This document shows, in pieces, positions 19,101 through 28,415 of a stretch of DNA of 59,038 nt (position 1 is the first letter of the stretch; each line of letters starts with the position of its first letter). The DNA comes from Bacillota bacterium. Its GTDB lineage: Bacteria > Bacillota_I > Bacilli_A > Izemoplasmatales > Hujiaoplasmataceae. The notes beneath the pieces were generated by a model. The model saw nothing but the letters and a program-made list of their open reading frames with translations. It made no database searches and was not told the origin of the DNA. Both the position numbers and the translations under genes were made by a program. The stretch spans positions 1-59,038 of the forward strand of contig JAHIVB010000007.1 of NCBI GenBank assembly GCA_018816905.1. The letters run 5' to 3'.

Positions 19101-19510
19101 GCCAAAATCATGCTTTGGGTAAAAGTAGTCTCCAAAGACGTTTTGGTTTCATCATCGAGAGTAGCCAAGTCGTCGGGATCTGCAGTACCGTAGGTTAACT
19201 CCGTGATTTTAGTTTGAATCTGTTCATCTGTCAAATCGTCCAAATAGGATTTCAGCAAATAAGAATCAATTAACAACAGAGTTTGGCTCACTCCGTCATT
19301 TCCTTTGATTTCCTCGAAAAGTTCTTGATTTGTTATAGTATATACAACATTTCCGTCTGCATCCAATCGTTGATAAAAAACTCCATTTGGATCACTTAGT
19401 GATGGGTATCTTGTGTTTCCCGTCGCAAATGCAACCAAAATGGCTGATAAAACAATTACGATGAGGATCGAAAATATGATAATAGCTTTTTTTGTTCCGT
19501 TGGTTTTCAT
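16175..19510 (-). CDS. large PrsA/parvulin-like membrane-anchored foldase with Ig-like insertion
   Basis: An 1111-residue extracytosolic protein with an N-terminal membrane segment (about residues 9-30, no lipobox Cys). The C-terminal third shows a PrsA/SurA-like rotamase frame: NVTHIVIYLDFDEDG near residue 817, and FGYHVIKVTKG near 960, the conserved end of parvulin domains. The intervening active-site region is strongly diverged. A Big_2-like atypical Ig domain (LPLTGWFDSKIAWSS to VVVTVLA) lies around residues 508-573. A second insertion occupies about residues 220-380. The 866-residue lipoprotein at 51.8 kb is a paralogue sharing both ends. ATG 19510 has AAGGAGTG, and an in-frame start at 19576 is rejected. 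It probably assists folding of secreted surface proteins. Prolyl-isomerase activity is uncertain. Confidence 0.75.
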   Translation of the reverse strand: MKTNGTKKAIIIFSILIVIVLSAILVAFATGNTRYPSLSDPNGVFYQRLDADGNVVYTITNQELFEEIKGNDGVSQTLLLIDSYLLKSYLDDLTDEQIQTKITELTYGTADPDDLATLDDETKTSLETTFTQSMILAGYENNQEAYASIVLARELFARDNIDENGEVTGMEVASEYVTSYFEDIKAIRIRFTSLADAKDVMKQFNLLTYNTVTLREYLGYVFTSETLLDDDTAVVEAYTTVTPYYFDASGNILDLTETIIYTKGTNDIYTKSSSTTEYTIDGSGNLVDVSLTVIIPNTELFDSLETAEAYKETNTVYYTVSKVDAFDENEDAVVKDRSDNIVYTIDSDGKIYDTALNDVTDSTDLIVNKVYTSIDSVSVATLNNSTALTNSEVLKKYIQMYNYVYGGYRDLISETASADTLLESDNPYLTFTYEDVYATQTSLATYMFRTLDLSNTANLPFSVSPKAYAGSSDDSYYLVYKLDQENKVDLYGKMTDLIEDEINLPAQTVDNLTLPLTGWFDSKIAWSSEIIDVIANDGTVTLPDEDTPVELNYTITVGGVARTGSVVVTVLASGTTSTVVPSINTEPTVKSVLNDPTVYSLLYNQLVDEMVYGTSGETNVTNQLILLRNEYNLQINDYYLAMEYADTDGDFVINEKGDKVILASVSGRIGDEETSYAISADDFLSYTLTKNPGLYILYASQVKEQIFSTYFQEVFGDQTNISKNKSDKMDAMYQQVQSAKDYYIYLSNLYAQYGMALPYENFSDYAYMQYKTKTEAELLNYFIQGVIQPYMINEAMTDYDLIDMLFPTVSEYYDNYFSLNVTHIVIYLDFDEDGTPDSYNDYIASLNEVDASAFESMIAQIETAIDEYDGTYTELMTEYEAATRDDATWGSFKQAGIMMLTETLNQTDEDGISHSVTYSGDYGVKDSYVPEYVEALINLYQEYQLEQNLTLENMIGTVSTDFGYHVIKVTKGDDFDQPSAAFTEDDSANPEYSVGSENESDEPTLAQIALYAQYFFYSTAYDLSDADVEITYDIEIPNIPASVSSALKVYFDPLLQNVYVLGTVNVVLADYLVDGEFVTNDYTDFTSAEIFAMLTEVHDVYYDALFAEYED

Positions 19511-19705
19511 GTAGCGGTCACTCCTTATTAAATTTGCAACCTCTATGATACCATTAATCCCCTTTAAAAACAACAAAAAAATTGTGAGAATTATGTGATT
19601 TAAGCCACCGCTCCGGTAAAACCCCCCTTTTGAATGGGAAACACTCGCAAATTTAAAAAAAATACACTTTTTTTAGAAAATTTATCTGAAAAACTAGCAT
19701 TCATA

Positions 19706-19734
19706 TTGACAAACAACGCTTTCATATATATAAT
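19706..19734 (+). promoter_or_regulatory. promoter of surface operon 1
   Basis: Perfect TTGACA (19706-19711), 17 nt, perfect TATAAT (19729-19734). The transcript would start near 19741, exactly at the 5' end of the riboswitch aptamer. The 412 nt between the foldase start (19510) and the next gene (19923) hold this promoter, the riboswitch, its terminator and one small hairpin. I see no gene there. Confidence 0.9.
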
Positions 19735-19740
19735 TGACTT

Positions 19741-19840
19741 TGTAAATAGCAAAACTAGGGAAACTTAGTGACGCAAAGCTATAGGGCCTTCGAAAAGATG
19801 GTAGCCAGTTGCCGTTGTCTAAATGACGAGGGCATTTTTT
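19741..19840 (+). ncRNA. c-di-GMP-I (GEMM) riboswitch with intrinsic terminator, copy 1
   Basis: The aptamer (about 19741-19814) carries the GEMM-I core: AGCAAAACTA, a GAAA tetraloop on P2, GACGCAAAGCTATAGGGCC, a P3 arm, and the receptor strand GGTAGCCAG. The expression platform is a hairpin TGCC-G-TTGTC (19810-19819) with GACGA-G-GGCA (19825-19834) followed by six T. P1 would pair GTAA (19742-19745) with TTGC (19809-19812), so P1 and the terminator share bases and exclude each other. Ligand binding should therefore prevent termination (ON switch); this logic is inferred. It controls the block 1 operon. Confidence 0.93.
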
Positions 19841-19879
19841 ATTTCTAAGGGGATAAATGATGTGACTCGGATAGATAAT

Positions 19880-19895
19880 GGCATTTTTTAATGCC
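19880..19895 (+). other. small U-loop hairpin in leader 1
   Basis: GGCATT-TTTT-AATGCC forms a 6-bp hairpin with a T4 loop between the riboswitch terminator and the ribosome-binding site. A similar U-loop hairpin lies in leader 2 (38620-38655). Function unknown. Confidence 0.4.
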
Positions 19896-19922
19896 CGAAA
19901 TTTTCAAAGGAGAAGCAAGATA

Positions 19923-20603
19923 ATGACTGAAAAAGCAATGAAAAAACGCTTAATCGTCGGGTTGGCAATGTTGATATTCTCATTGTCTGTTTTTGCTTTT
20001 GCCACGTATGCTTGGTTTACGTATGTGACAACGGATTCTTTTTTTGGAACCGTTGGTTTTGTAGATGTGGAATCTCATGTTTACTTTGACGATGGATTAG
20101 GCGGAGAGGATGTAGCTACTGAAGTTGAGATTGCGGACGGGGTTTTTAAGACCGGAGTTTATTTCGTCAATATCGTTAGTAACGGAGATGATTACTTCTT
20201 TGAGGATTTCAGGTTGTCAATCAATGTTTTGAGCAACGTGAACACTTATATCAGGATTCGAATTTTTGAACAAGTTACATTAACGTACGTGAATTATCTA
20301 GGCATTATCACCGAACTAACAGTCTTAATCGAAGACTATCTTCCTTTTGATTATGAAACGACTAACTGGTACGATAATCGTGATGAAGATGGTTATTTCT
20401 ATTACACGATTCCTGTTCAAAGAGTAGACGAATCCACACCGTTAGTATTGGACTTAATCAGTGATTATACTTTATCCGGATTTTCAACATATTCTCCGGG
20501 ATATTCTTTACAAATAACTTTTTCTCTCGAAGCTGTACAAGCTACAAATGGTCCCCAAAACAACTGGGCACTTACTACCCCACCTTGGGGAGGATCTTGG
20601 TAA
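19923..20603 (+). CDS. SipW-type exported protein (TasA/camelysin-like)
   Basis: A 226-residue exported protein. The N-terminus has a basic stretch, a hydrophobic core (LIVGLAMLIFSLSVFAFA) and then TYAWFTYVTTDSF, the A-W-F signature after the core that marks SipW-processed proteins in Gram-positives. The mature part is beta-rich with acidic surface and an SNGDDYFFEDFRLSINV region like the Ig-like fold of TasA/camelysin matrix proteins. It is the first gene behind riboswitch 1. ATG 19923 with AAAGGAGAAG is chosen; an in-frame ATG at 19878 lacks an SD. Likely a surface-fibre or matrix component processed by the SipW peptidases at 40.7 or 46.5 kb. Confidence 0.75.
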   Translation: MTEKAMKKRLIVGLAMLIFSLSVFAFATYAWFTYVTTDSFFGTVGFVDVESHVYFDDGLGGEDVATEVEIADGVFKTGVYFVNIVSNGDDYFFEDFRLSINVLSNVNTYIRIRIFEQVTLTYVNYLGIITELTVLIEDYLPFDYETTNWYDNRDEDGYFYYTIPVQRVDESTPLVLDLISDYTLSGFSTYSPGYSLQITFSLEAVQATNGPQNNWALTTPPWGGSW

Positions 20604-20618
20604 TAGGAGGAGACATCC

Positions 20619-23600
20619 ATGAGCAATTTCATGAACCGAATGTTTTTTAGACGCTTTTTGGCGTTTTTTTCGCTTTTGCTTGTCACGTTCTCATTTTCAC
20701 CGTTTTTTGTAGAAGCACAACCATCTATTCCAAATAATCCATCGACAGATGTGGTTGAATTCACAGGTGATTTTGATTGGGACACCACACTGGATACCAA
20801 GACGTCTTCTACGGATTACATTACTTATTCCAATTTCAGGGATAATATTTGTCTTGCTGGAACTACAGCTTCCGCTTGTGAAACTGCGGCATCAGGAAAA
20901 TACATTAGATTTGATACTGCAGAAGAGTTATATCGTTTTTCGGTTGATGTTTCTTTTGAACAAATATATATTTCAGGCAATCCGACAGAGGACGTCAAAC
21001 TGTCTTCTGAGAAGATTGAGGTTTTATTATCTCTCGATTATGTTCTTGGAAACAACATTGATTATTCAGTTATGGGTGCGAAGACGTTTATTCCGATTGG
21101 GTATTGGTTTACCGACACCCAAGCAAATGAGTACCAAAACATTTTTACTGGATCATTCAATGGACAGGGATTTGTGATTTCGAACCTTTATGTAGCTGGA
21201 TACAATTATCTGATTTACACAGATACTTCCAATCCTCTAAATCCGGTTGACCTCGCTTTGGCAGACTATTATTCAATGTTTCCATTCAATGATGGTTCAA
21301 TAACGAACTTTGGACTTCTTAATCCTACTTTTGAACTCTTAACACTCCATATTGATATTGACAAAGTATCAAATGTTGTTGGAATCAATTTGACAAACGG
21401 AGTAGTGGACCATGTTTATGTAATTGATAACCGGACTTCGGTTTTGGATGCAGGTATTCGGTATAAAGTAGGTAGTTCTACAGTTGCTTTTGAAGCAGCG
21501 GGATTAGTACACACGAATGATGGTACTTTTACAGACTCTTATTATGTTTCTAAAGTCGTTGTTAATGGGTCCTATATCAATAAATTTTCGATTCAACCAG
21601 TGCTTTATGTTAACAATGGAACAATAGACAATTTAGTTTATGACTCCGATGTTTATTTACTATCGGTCGTCGTTGGTACCTCCACTTTTACGATTGACAC
21701 TCCTAACGGATTGGCTACAGGAGAATCAACCACTTTACTTAAATCTGATTCATCTTCATTAGCGGATGATGCAGGGTCTTTATTATGGAATTTCTATCCA
21801 TCGGATGGATATCCGATTTTGTTTGGATTAGTTTATGATTCCGGAAATAGCAGGTATTTGATTTCCTCAGCTAGGGATTTAATCTTTTTCCCAAGACTGT
21901 TAGGCTTCTTAACAACCTATAACGGAAAAGCATTCAGTGATTCTGATTATGTTTTGACGACGGATATTGATCTTTCTATTTTGGCAAGCAATGCCTACAT
22001 CACACCATTAGTGACTTTTACGGGAGTCTTTAGTGGCTATAACTCTTCAGCAACCGACCTCAGTGAAAATTATTACATTTACAATATGACTTTAACTGAA
22101 GGCATCATCAGAGGAACCGGATTCTATTCTGGTCTTTTCAGTATTGTAGGTGCGACAGGAGAAGTAAACAATTTAAATGTATCTCAATCCAGCATCAGTT
22201 TAACGAATACGGAAGGGTACTACTCGAATGTTTTCTACGTAGGTACGATAGCCGGAAGATTATCCGCTGGAACTCTTGAAGACATCATTGTCGATGTATC
22301 CATTGACTTGGGAACGGATGCGATTGGTAAAACTTATGTTGGAGGCATCGTAGGAGAAGCTTCAGGAGTCATCGACAGAGTATCCAATTTTGGAACCATT
22401 GATGCTAACGACCACACATATCAAGTTTCTTATAATGTGAATCCGAAGTTTTACATCGGAGGAATCGTCGGTGGAGCAGACTTACTTCAACTTCACCTAG
22501 ATGAAGTTAAAAATTATGGAGATTTATACGGATTTGGAACGACTTCCACATTTAGTTTTGTCTCAGGAGTAACTTCCATCGAGTCTAAGCTTGGTGGTAT
22601 TATAGGATATATCTTAAATACAAGCACTGTGAAACATCAAGTAGTGAATGTTGCCAATACTGGGGACATCTATTTAAGCCCTACCATCAGCACGTTGTCC
22701 ATGCCATCGTCTAAAAATGTCGGAGGTGTATTTGGAGAACTAGCTGGTTATGCACCGGTATTAGAAGCAGATGGTGTCTACCTGTTCGCAAATCTGTATA
22801 ATGAAGGTGATGTCTTTACGACCTATGATACGGACACTTCGTCCATTCATTCTGCAGGAATTGGTGTATCCAATACTTCTGAAGCAGTAGAATATGCTTT
22901 GCTTTTCAATCATGGGAATTTTGATGTAACCATCTCAGATCTTTCGAACTATATGGGACCTGATCCGAGTTTTCATGAATTGTTCTTCTCTGAGTATTTG
23001 GAAGGTACTATTAGTAGTTATACTACAGCAATAGAGATTTACAATCCGAATATTTTTGCTGTGAGCCTATCCGGATATTCTATGGAAAGATATAGTGGTA
23101 GTGCCACGACTCCAACATCAACTTTAAACTTAAGTGCTACAATTGCGGCTGGAGATGTCTATGTCATCTATGAACCTAACGCACCATCTCAGATAACGAG
23201 TGTCGGTGACATTTCAAGTCAGGTCATCAACAACTCTGGTGATGATACCATACTTCTGAAACATAACGGAGCCGTTGTCGACAGCATCGGTCAATTGGGT
23301 TATGACCCCGGAACCGCATATACCGCAAATGGAGTCAGCACCGTCAACATGACTTTAGTTAGAAAGCCTACAATTCAGTCTGGACGTACAACGTATACTT
23401 CAGCATTTGATCCAAGCGTTGAATGGATTGGCTATGCAGCGAACACTTTCACCTATTTAGGGTCTCATTCTATGGATCCATACCCTGAAGTACCGGTATT
23501 GGATTATGAACTGATACAATATACCTCTACGATATTTGATGTCAGCGCATCTTCTGACGTCACGTTATCCAGAGTTTATAATTATTCCGATTTCTTACTG

Positions 23601-26600
23601 GATTCTTGCTATTACACTGAAGTTTCCCCATTATACAGATCTCTCAACGATAATGATACTATCATCAGATATTCAGCCAATTATGGCGATATTTCGTTTA
23701 TGCAGGATTCAGGCAGCACAGAAACAACAATTTATAATGACATGTATCTAAGTGGAATTACAACTGCATCAAACGTTAGCTTAATCAACGTCGTCAACGA
23801 AGGAAATATTTCTTTCGTCAATGTTGATATTGGCACCTATTCCTTATATATTGCGGGGTTGAGTACCTATCTATCCCCAACCAAGATTGTCAAGAACTCC
23901 ATTAACGAAGGAGCCATTAGTTTTGCGGAAATCAGTGGCTCTGGAAATATCTATGTCTCAGGAATCGTCAACGTCAATCTTTCAGGAGACTTAAATGACC
24001 CTGAACAATCTGAAACCCAACCGATAGCAACGGAAGGAATCATCAATACCATTAACTATGGCAATATCTCAAGTTCGTATGGCATCCTTGCACAAGGACT
24101 CTATGGCATTCATGGTACGAACAATACTTTTGCGGCTGGGATTGCCACTTTAAATTCCGGATCCATTCAAGACAGCGCGAACCTTGGAGATATTACGGTT
24201 TATAATACGTCGACGTCAGGTACGGTTGCATTTGACAGTAGTTCTCAGACGACAGCTGGACTTATCACCGGATTTAGCGGTGGTGTCGTTTTGGGAGGAG
24301 TAGCTGCAATTACCCTTACAGGAGACGCAAGAATCTACGATACCGGAAATAACGGAGACATCTACGCGAAGGCCTATACATTTGCCAGAGCAGGAGGAAT
24401 CCTGGGAATCTGCCTTTATCAAGAATCTTTGGGCGGAGGAATTACCGAAGGAATGGGACTTGCGAATACAATCCAAAATTCTGTTCTTTCAAACGGTGTC
24501 AATCTCGGTGATATTTCTGCACTAACCGACATTATTGGTGCCTACACTTCCACTAGTTATACAACTTCCTTTACAGTCACACCTCCAGGAATTACATTTT
24601 CACCTGCGACAATATCGGCTTCCAATGATCGTCCTGAAATACATGCTTCTGCAGGCGGAATTATTGGATACGGTTTGTCAGTGATGAGAAGAATGTTAAA
24701 TCATGGAACCATATCGAGTACCGATGTTGCAGGTGGAATTGTTGGAGCTACCTTTGCTCTTGGAGGCGTTGGAGTCACTACAGTAACTCACATTACGACG
24801 GCAATTAATTACGGTGGAGTTAAAGCGGTCGACACAGCCAGCATTCCTTCATTGGACTTGTTTGAATTCGACAATTTGGCCACCTATTATATGGCGGATG
24901 GAAATTCATTTATTTACCCAAGCGGATACACGGTAGAAGAACCTCGAGCCAAGCGCGGATTTGGTGGGATTTTCGGTCGTCTTCAGAGAGGGTTGAACGG
25001 TGTCATGACGAGCTCTGGAGGAGAATTTGACTTCATCGTCAACGCAAATCCAGATGTCGATTTGATTGGACGACTCGACCAAGTTTACAACTTTTCATCA
25101 TCGATTCAATACTTTATTTTCTCAGATGCGATCTACTACTCTGCAAAAACCAACGATTCAACGCAAGTAATCTTTGCAGGATATCAATATTTGCTAAGTG
25201 CATATATCATTTCGCAGACCGGAACCGGACCTTATACCTATACGGCTAATTCAACTGCTCTGCACGAAGTCGTCGGAACGACGGATACGAATCTAGGAGC
25301 GGTATCAAATTATACGTTTACATCTCCGGTTTCGTACACGGTGGGCTCTACAGTCACCGCTTTCGGTTCACAAGTTGCCGTTCCTTGGATTACTGAAGAC
25401 CCAAACGATCCTTTAATCACAGACAGCGCAACTCAATATATGTATGATTCTGCCTTTCCGATGAGAACGGATCCTACTTTGACAGAGTATATTTATTATA
25501 TGGAGTACGATTTGTTGGCGCCAAGATTTGAAACAACTGGAACGAATCCGAGACCAAACGGAATGTATGTCTTATCTACCTCGGCTGGTTCGAGTTATGG
25601 AGCAGTATTACCTGCAAACATCAATCTCGAAGACATGACAGTGATGGATGAAGATTATGCAGAGGACATTTCTTTGCTGATTGATTATGATATGGTATCT
25701 GTCATCTATACTAATCCGCTCCCTCAAGCAGTCAGTGATAAATATGATGCCTTGCGTCAAACCATCTTTAATGAAAAATCAGATTTGATTCCTGCTGGTG
25801 CAACAACGGTCGTATTAAATGAAGTAGGTCAATCAGAGACCGTTTTGGCAAACGGAACCATTGATTACAATAATCATACAATCAACTTCCAAATCAGTAT
25901 GGAGGCTTTTGATGTTTCACAAACAACCGTCAGTTATGAAATCGTCAATGCATCTACGTCCATTTATGCTTTAGTCGCACAGAGACCAGATGATTACTAT
26001 AGCGGTCCGCCTTCTTCAGCAAATCTTTTGGAATATCGAGACCTGCTTGATCAAGCAAACGAAACTGGAATATCACAGTCGTACCCCGCTGATTTATCGG
26101 TTTCATTACCATCTCATTCCATTAGTTCTAACGTTACACTTGAACTAGGTTATTTTACAATTTTCTCTGAAGCTTTTGTCGGAGACGATTTGTTTGCGTC
26201 AACGCAATATTATACTTCCTATCAAGTCAATATTACTTTTACTCCAACAATTGATCAGATTCCTACAGGAAGCATTGGCATCACTTCTGTCGCTTTCAAT
26301 GGTGGTGGAGATGTCAGTGTTGTTTCACAAACGGACATCCGAAGTCTTGGAGACGTCAATTATAACGGTAGTCTAAAACTTAATTTTGAAGATACGAAGG
26401 GAATTTTAACTTATAATTATGATTTTATGAATTATTTTGTGTTAAAATATAGTGATGGATCAGTCATTCCTTCAGCATATTATACCGTATCCAGTGTTCC
26501 GGTTACGATTGATACCGGACCGGACCCAGACGTTGGATCTTATTCAATTACATTTACTTTCCTACCGGGTATTCGGATGGGTGATTACACATTGGAATAT

Positions 26601-28403
26601 CAATACTTCGCATCAAGCAGTGTGAAAACCGTCGTGTTTGACAAATCTGCTTCAACTCAAAAAACGATTCTAGATTTTGATTATTATTCAGAAAATGGTT
26701 CTCTGGACATCGTAGGAACAACGATTACTTCCTATGTGAATCTTGGCTATTCCATCAATATGGACTATTCTACAACTAATTTTACTGAATTTAATAATAC
26801 AGGACTTGCTTTATACTTATCAAATTATACTTATGACATTGACTTCATGACTTCGGGTTCACTTTCTATTTCTAGTTTCGCTTCTATTACATCCGCCAGA
26901 CTTGTTTCAGTTTCCTATTCGTTAGGATATAAAACGTATCAAATGGAATATATCGTCAGTGCAGAAGACAGTTCTACTTCAACATATACTCATAATTTGA
27001 TTGAAAGAACCATTGATCTTGCAAGTGTGCTCAAAAACGGAAACGAAATTGACATTAACGATGTCTTCGCTGTTCGTGAAGATTCATTGACGACTTTTAC
27101 AGTGGACTTAGGTTTGGATCAGGAACTGGATTTATATTCGATAACGCCTAGTGGAACGGACAATTATTTTGAAGTCTCTGTTACAGGAACCCATCTAGAT
27201 GGAGTGACGCCTTATGCACCAGCGGAAATCTTAGGAATTTCCTATGACGTTTCCGATTATCTTTTGATTTATATGAATTTTGATACAGAACCTGGTATTT
27301 ATACCTTCTCTTTCCTTCTCTATCGAGATGGAACTGCAAATTACGCTACTCTCGCAACAGACCTTGTCATTACGAAAGATGCCGGAACGAATGCATACCT
27401 TACTGATATTCGGTTCTCCGATTTGGCAAATGAGACTTCTTACCCAGAAATATACATCACCGATGACCAAGGCGTAATCAATACATCGACGGGTCTAGAC
27501 CCAAGAGTTTATTTTAACGGAATCGACTACGATGGCGCTGATGAGTTAGGTTATGTGTATTATCGAGTTGACGGTTATGTAGCCAATGTTGTTTTAAATG
27601 AGTATGTTCCTTTTATTCTGGATTATCTTCCTTATGGATCGACACTTTCTCGAAGAGCTTATGATACTAATACCACATCATGGTATTGGACTCCAGAAGT
27701 GGATAATTCATCATCAGATTTAGAAAAAGCTGTTCTTTTAGCGGATTACACCATGTATCCCGATACCGGATTAGAACCTGGTGAAGGTGAGTTTGTCGTC
27801 GTTCAGTACAGAGTGACTTCAGAAGATGGAAACAATTACGCGTATTATTACACGACAGTGACAGACGTTACATACAACGTATCGCTGATATTCGATATTT
27901 ATTACTGTTCCGATTCAACACCTGAGTCGTGTGAACTTGCTAGTGAGAGCGTCGAATTTGAAAACCAAGTTGTTATTATTTCGGTCATGAACTTGGATAC
28001 GGATATCGACGACCCAGTATTCGGAGTCACTGATCCAGAAGATTATCCAGTGTTTACGACTGTTGATGCCATCAACAATCAAATGACACAGTTAAATTTT
28101 ACATATTCAGGAAATTATAGGTACAGTTTTGGACGTGACATTTCAGGCTTCTATGTCTTTAGTGTTACCTTGCCAAAAGATCGATATTGGAATGATTTAT
28201 ATACTTATGAAATAGGATTTTTGACCTATACATTAGATGATGCATCCAATTATGTTGATTATTTGGACGGAAGATATTTCTATATCGAACCGGCTACAGT
28301 GGTTCGTACAAGAAGGTTCAATGTTTATATTCGAGATGCATCTCCGCCTGAAACAAATGTTGGATGGGGACTCTTTGATTTCTTCAGATCTTGGGATAGT
28401 TAG
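20619..28403 (+). CDS. giant secreted surface protein with GLUG-like repeats and a lamin-tail domain
   Basis: A 2594-residue secreted protein, the largest in the window. A classical signal peptide (LAFFSLLLVTFSFSPFFVEA) precedes the mature start QPSIP. Beta-helix-type GLUG-like repeats recur, for example FTGSFNGQGFVISNLYV (near 176), YVGGIVGEASGVIDRV and SAGGIIGYGLSVMRRMLNHG. A lamin-tail domain is inserted around residues 785-950 (LFFSEYLEG, AIEIYNPNIFAVSLSGYSM, IAAGDVYVIYEPNAP). The remaining ~950 residues are unassigned beta-rich modules. I see no LPXTG motif, membrane helix or SLH domain at the C-terminus. It lies 15 nt behind the SipW-type gene under riboswitch 1. An adhesin or matrix role is inferred. 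Confidence 0.85.
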   Translation: MSNFMNRMFFRRFLAFFSLLLVTFSFSPFFVEAQPSIPNNPSTDVVEFTGDFDWDTTLDTKTSSTDYITYSNFRDNICLAGTTASACETAASGKYIRFDTAEELYRFSVDVSFEQIYISGNPTEDVKLSSEKIEVLLSLDYVLGNNIDYSVMGAKTFIPIGYWFTDTQANEYQNIFTGSFNGQGFVISNLYVAGYNYLIYTDTSNPLNPVDLALADYYSMFPFNDGSITNFGLLNPTFELLTLHIDIDKVSNVVGINLTNGVVDHVYVIDNRTSVLDAGIRYKVGSSTVAFEAAGLVHTNDGTFTDSYYVSKVVVNGSYINKFSIQPVLYVNNGTIDNLVYDSDVYLLSVVVGTSTFTIDTPNGLATGESTTLLKSDSSSLADDAGSLLWNFYPSDGYPILFGLVYDSGNSRYLISSARDLIFFPRLLGFLTTYNGKAFSDSDYVLTTDIDLSILASNAYITPLVTFTGVFSGYNSSATDLSENYYIYNMTLTEGIIRGTGFYSGLFSIVGATGEVNNLNVSQSSISLTNTEGYYSNVFYVGTIAGRLSAGTLEDIIVDVSIDLGTDAIGKTYVGGIVGEASGVIDRVSNFGTIDANDHTYQVSYNVNPKFYIGGIVGGADLLQLHLDEVKNYGDLYGFGTTSTFSFVSGVTSIESKLGGIIGYILNTSTVKHQVVNVANTGDIYLSPTISTLSMPSSKNVGGVFGELAGYAPVLEADGVYLFANLYNEGDVFTTYDTDTSSIHSAGIGVSNTSEAVEYALLFNHGNFDVTISDLSNYMGPDPSFHELFFSEYLEGTISSYTTAIEIYNPNIFAVSLSGYSMERYSGSATTPTSTLNLSATIAAGDVYVIYEPNAPSQITSVGDISSQVINNSGDDTILLKHNGAVVDSIGQLGYDPGTAYTANGVSTVNMTLVRKPTIQSGRTTYTSAFDPSVEWIGYAANTFTYLGSHSMDPYPEVPVLDYELIQYTSTIFDVSASSDVTLSRVYNYSDFLLDSCYYTEVSPLYRSLNDNDTIIRYSANYGDISFMQDSGSTETTIYNDMYLSGITTASNVSLINVVNEGNISFVNVDIGTYSLYIAGLSTYLSPTKIVKNSINEGAISFAEISGSGNIYVSGIVNVNLSGDLNDPEQSETQPIATEGIINTINYGNISSSYGILAQGLYGIHGTNNTFAAGIATLNSGSIQDSANLGDITVYNTSTSGTVAFDSSSQTTAGLITGFSGGVVLGGVAAITLTGDARIYDTGNNGDIYAKAYTFARAGGILGICLYQESLGGGITEGMGLANTIQNSVLSNGVNLGDISALTDIIGAYTSTSYTTSFTVTPPGITFSPATISASNDRPEIHASAGGIIGYGLSVMRRMLNHGTISSTDVAGGIVGATFALGGVGVTTVTHITTAINYGGVKAVDTASIPSLDLFEFDNLATYYMADGNSFIYPSGYTVEEPRAKRGFGGIFGRLQRGLNGVMTSSGGEFDFIVNANPDVDLIGRLDQVYNFSSSIQYFIFSDAIYYSAKTNDSTQVIFAGYQYLLSAYIISQTGTGPYTYTANSTALHEVVGTTDTNLGAVSNYTFTSPVSYTVGSTVTAFGSQVAVPWITEDPNDPLITDSATQYMYDSAFPMRTDPTLTEYIYYMEYDLLAPRFETTGTNPRPNGMYVLSTSAGSSYGAVLPANINLEDMTVMDEDYAEDISLLIDYDMVSVIYTNPLPQAVSDKYDALRQTIFNEKSDLIPAGATTVVLNEVGQSETVLANGTIDYNNHTINFQISMEAFDVSQTTVSYEIVNASTSIYALVAQRPDDYYSGPPSSANLLEYRDLLDQANETGISQSYPADLSVSLPSHSISSNVTLELGYFTIFSEAFVGDDLFASTQYYTSYQVNITFTPTIDQIPTGSIGITSVAFNGGGDVSVVSQTDIRSLGDVNYNGSLKLNFEDTKGILTYNYDFMNYFVLKYSDGSVIPSAYYTVSSVPVTIDTGPDPDVGSYSITFTFLPGIRMGDYTLEYQYFASSSVKTVVFDKSASTQKTILDFDYYSENGSLDIVGTTITSYVNLGYSINMDYSTTNFTEFNNTGLALYLSNYTYDIDFMTSGSLSISSFASITSARLVSVSYSLGYKTYQMEYIVSAEDSSTSTYTHNLIERTIDLASVLKNGNEIDINDVFAVREDSLTTFTVDLGLDQELDLYSITPSGTDNYFEVSVTGTHLDGVTPYAPAEILGISYDVSDYLLIYMNFDTEPGIYTFSFLLYRDGTANYATLATDLVITKDAGTNAYLTDIRFSDLANETSYPEIYITDDQGVINTSTGLDPRVYFNGIDYDGADELGYVYYRVDGYVANVVLNEYVPFILDYLPYGSTLSRRAYDTNTTSWYWTPEVDNSSSDLEKAVLLADYTMYPDTGLEPGEGEFVVVQYRVTSEDGNNYAYYYTTVTDVTYNVSLIFDIYYCSDSTPESCELASESVEFENQVVIISVMNLDTDIDDPVFGVTDPEDYPVFTTVDAINNQMTQLNFTYSGNYRYSFGRDISGFYVFSVTLPKDRYWNDLYTYEIGFLTYTLDDASNYVDYLDGRYFYIEPATVVRTRRFNVYIRDASPPETNVGWGLFDFFRSWDS

Positions 28404-28415
28404 GAGTTGTATCGA

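Noticed and set aside
19878-19922. Longer start for the first SipW-type protein
   Set aside because: ATG 19878 lies in a hairpin, lacks an SD and would put a long basic extension before the signal core; AAAGGAG precedes ATG 19923.
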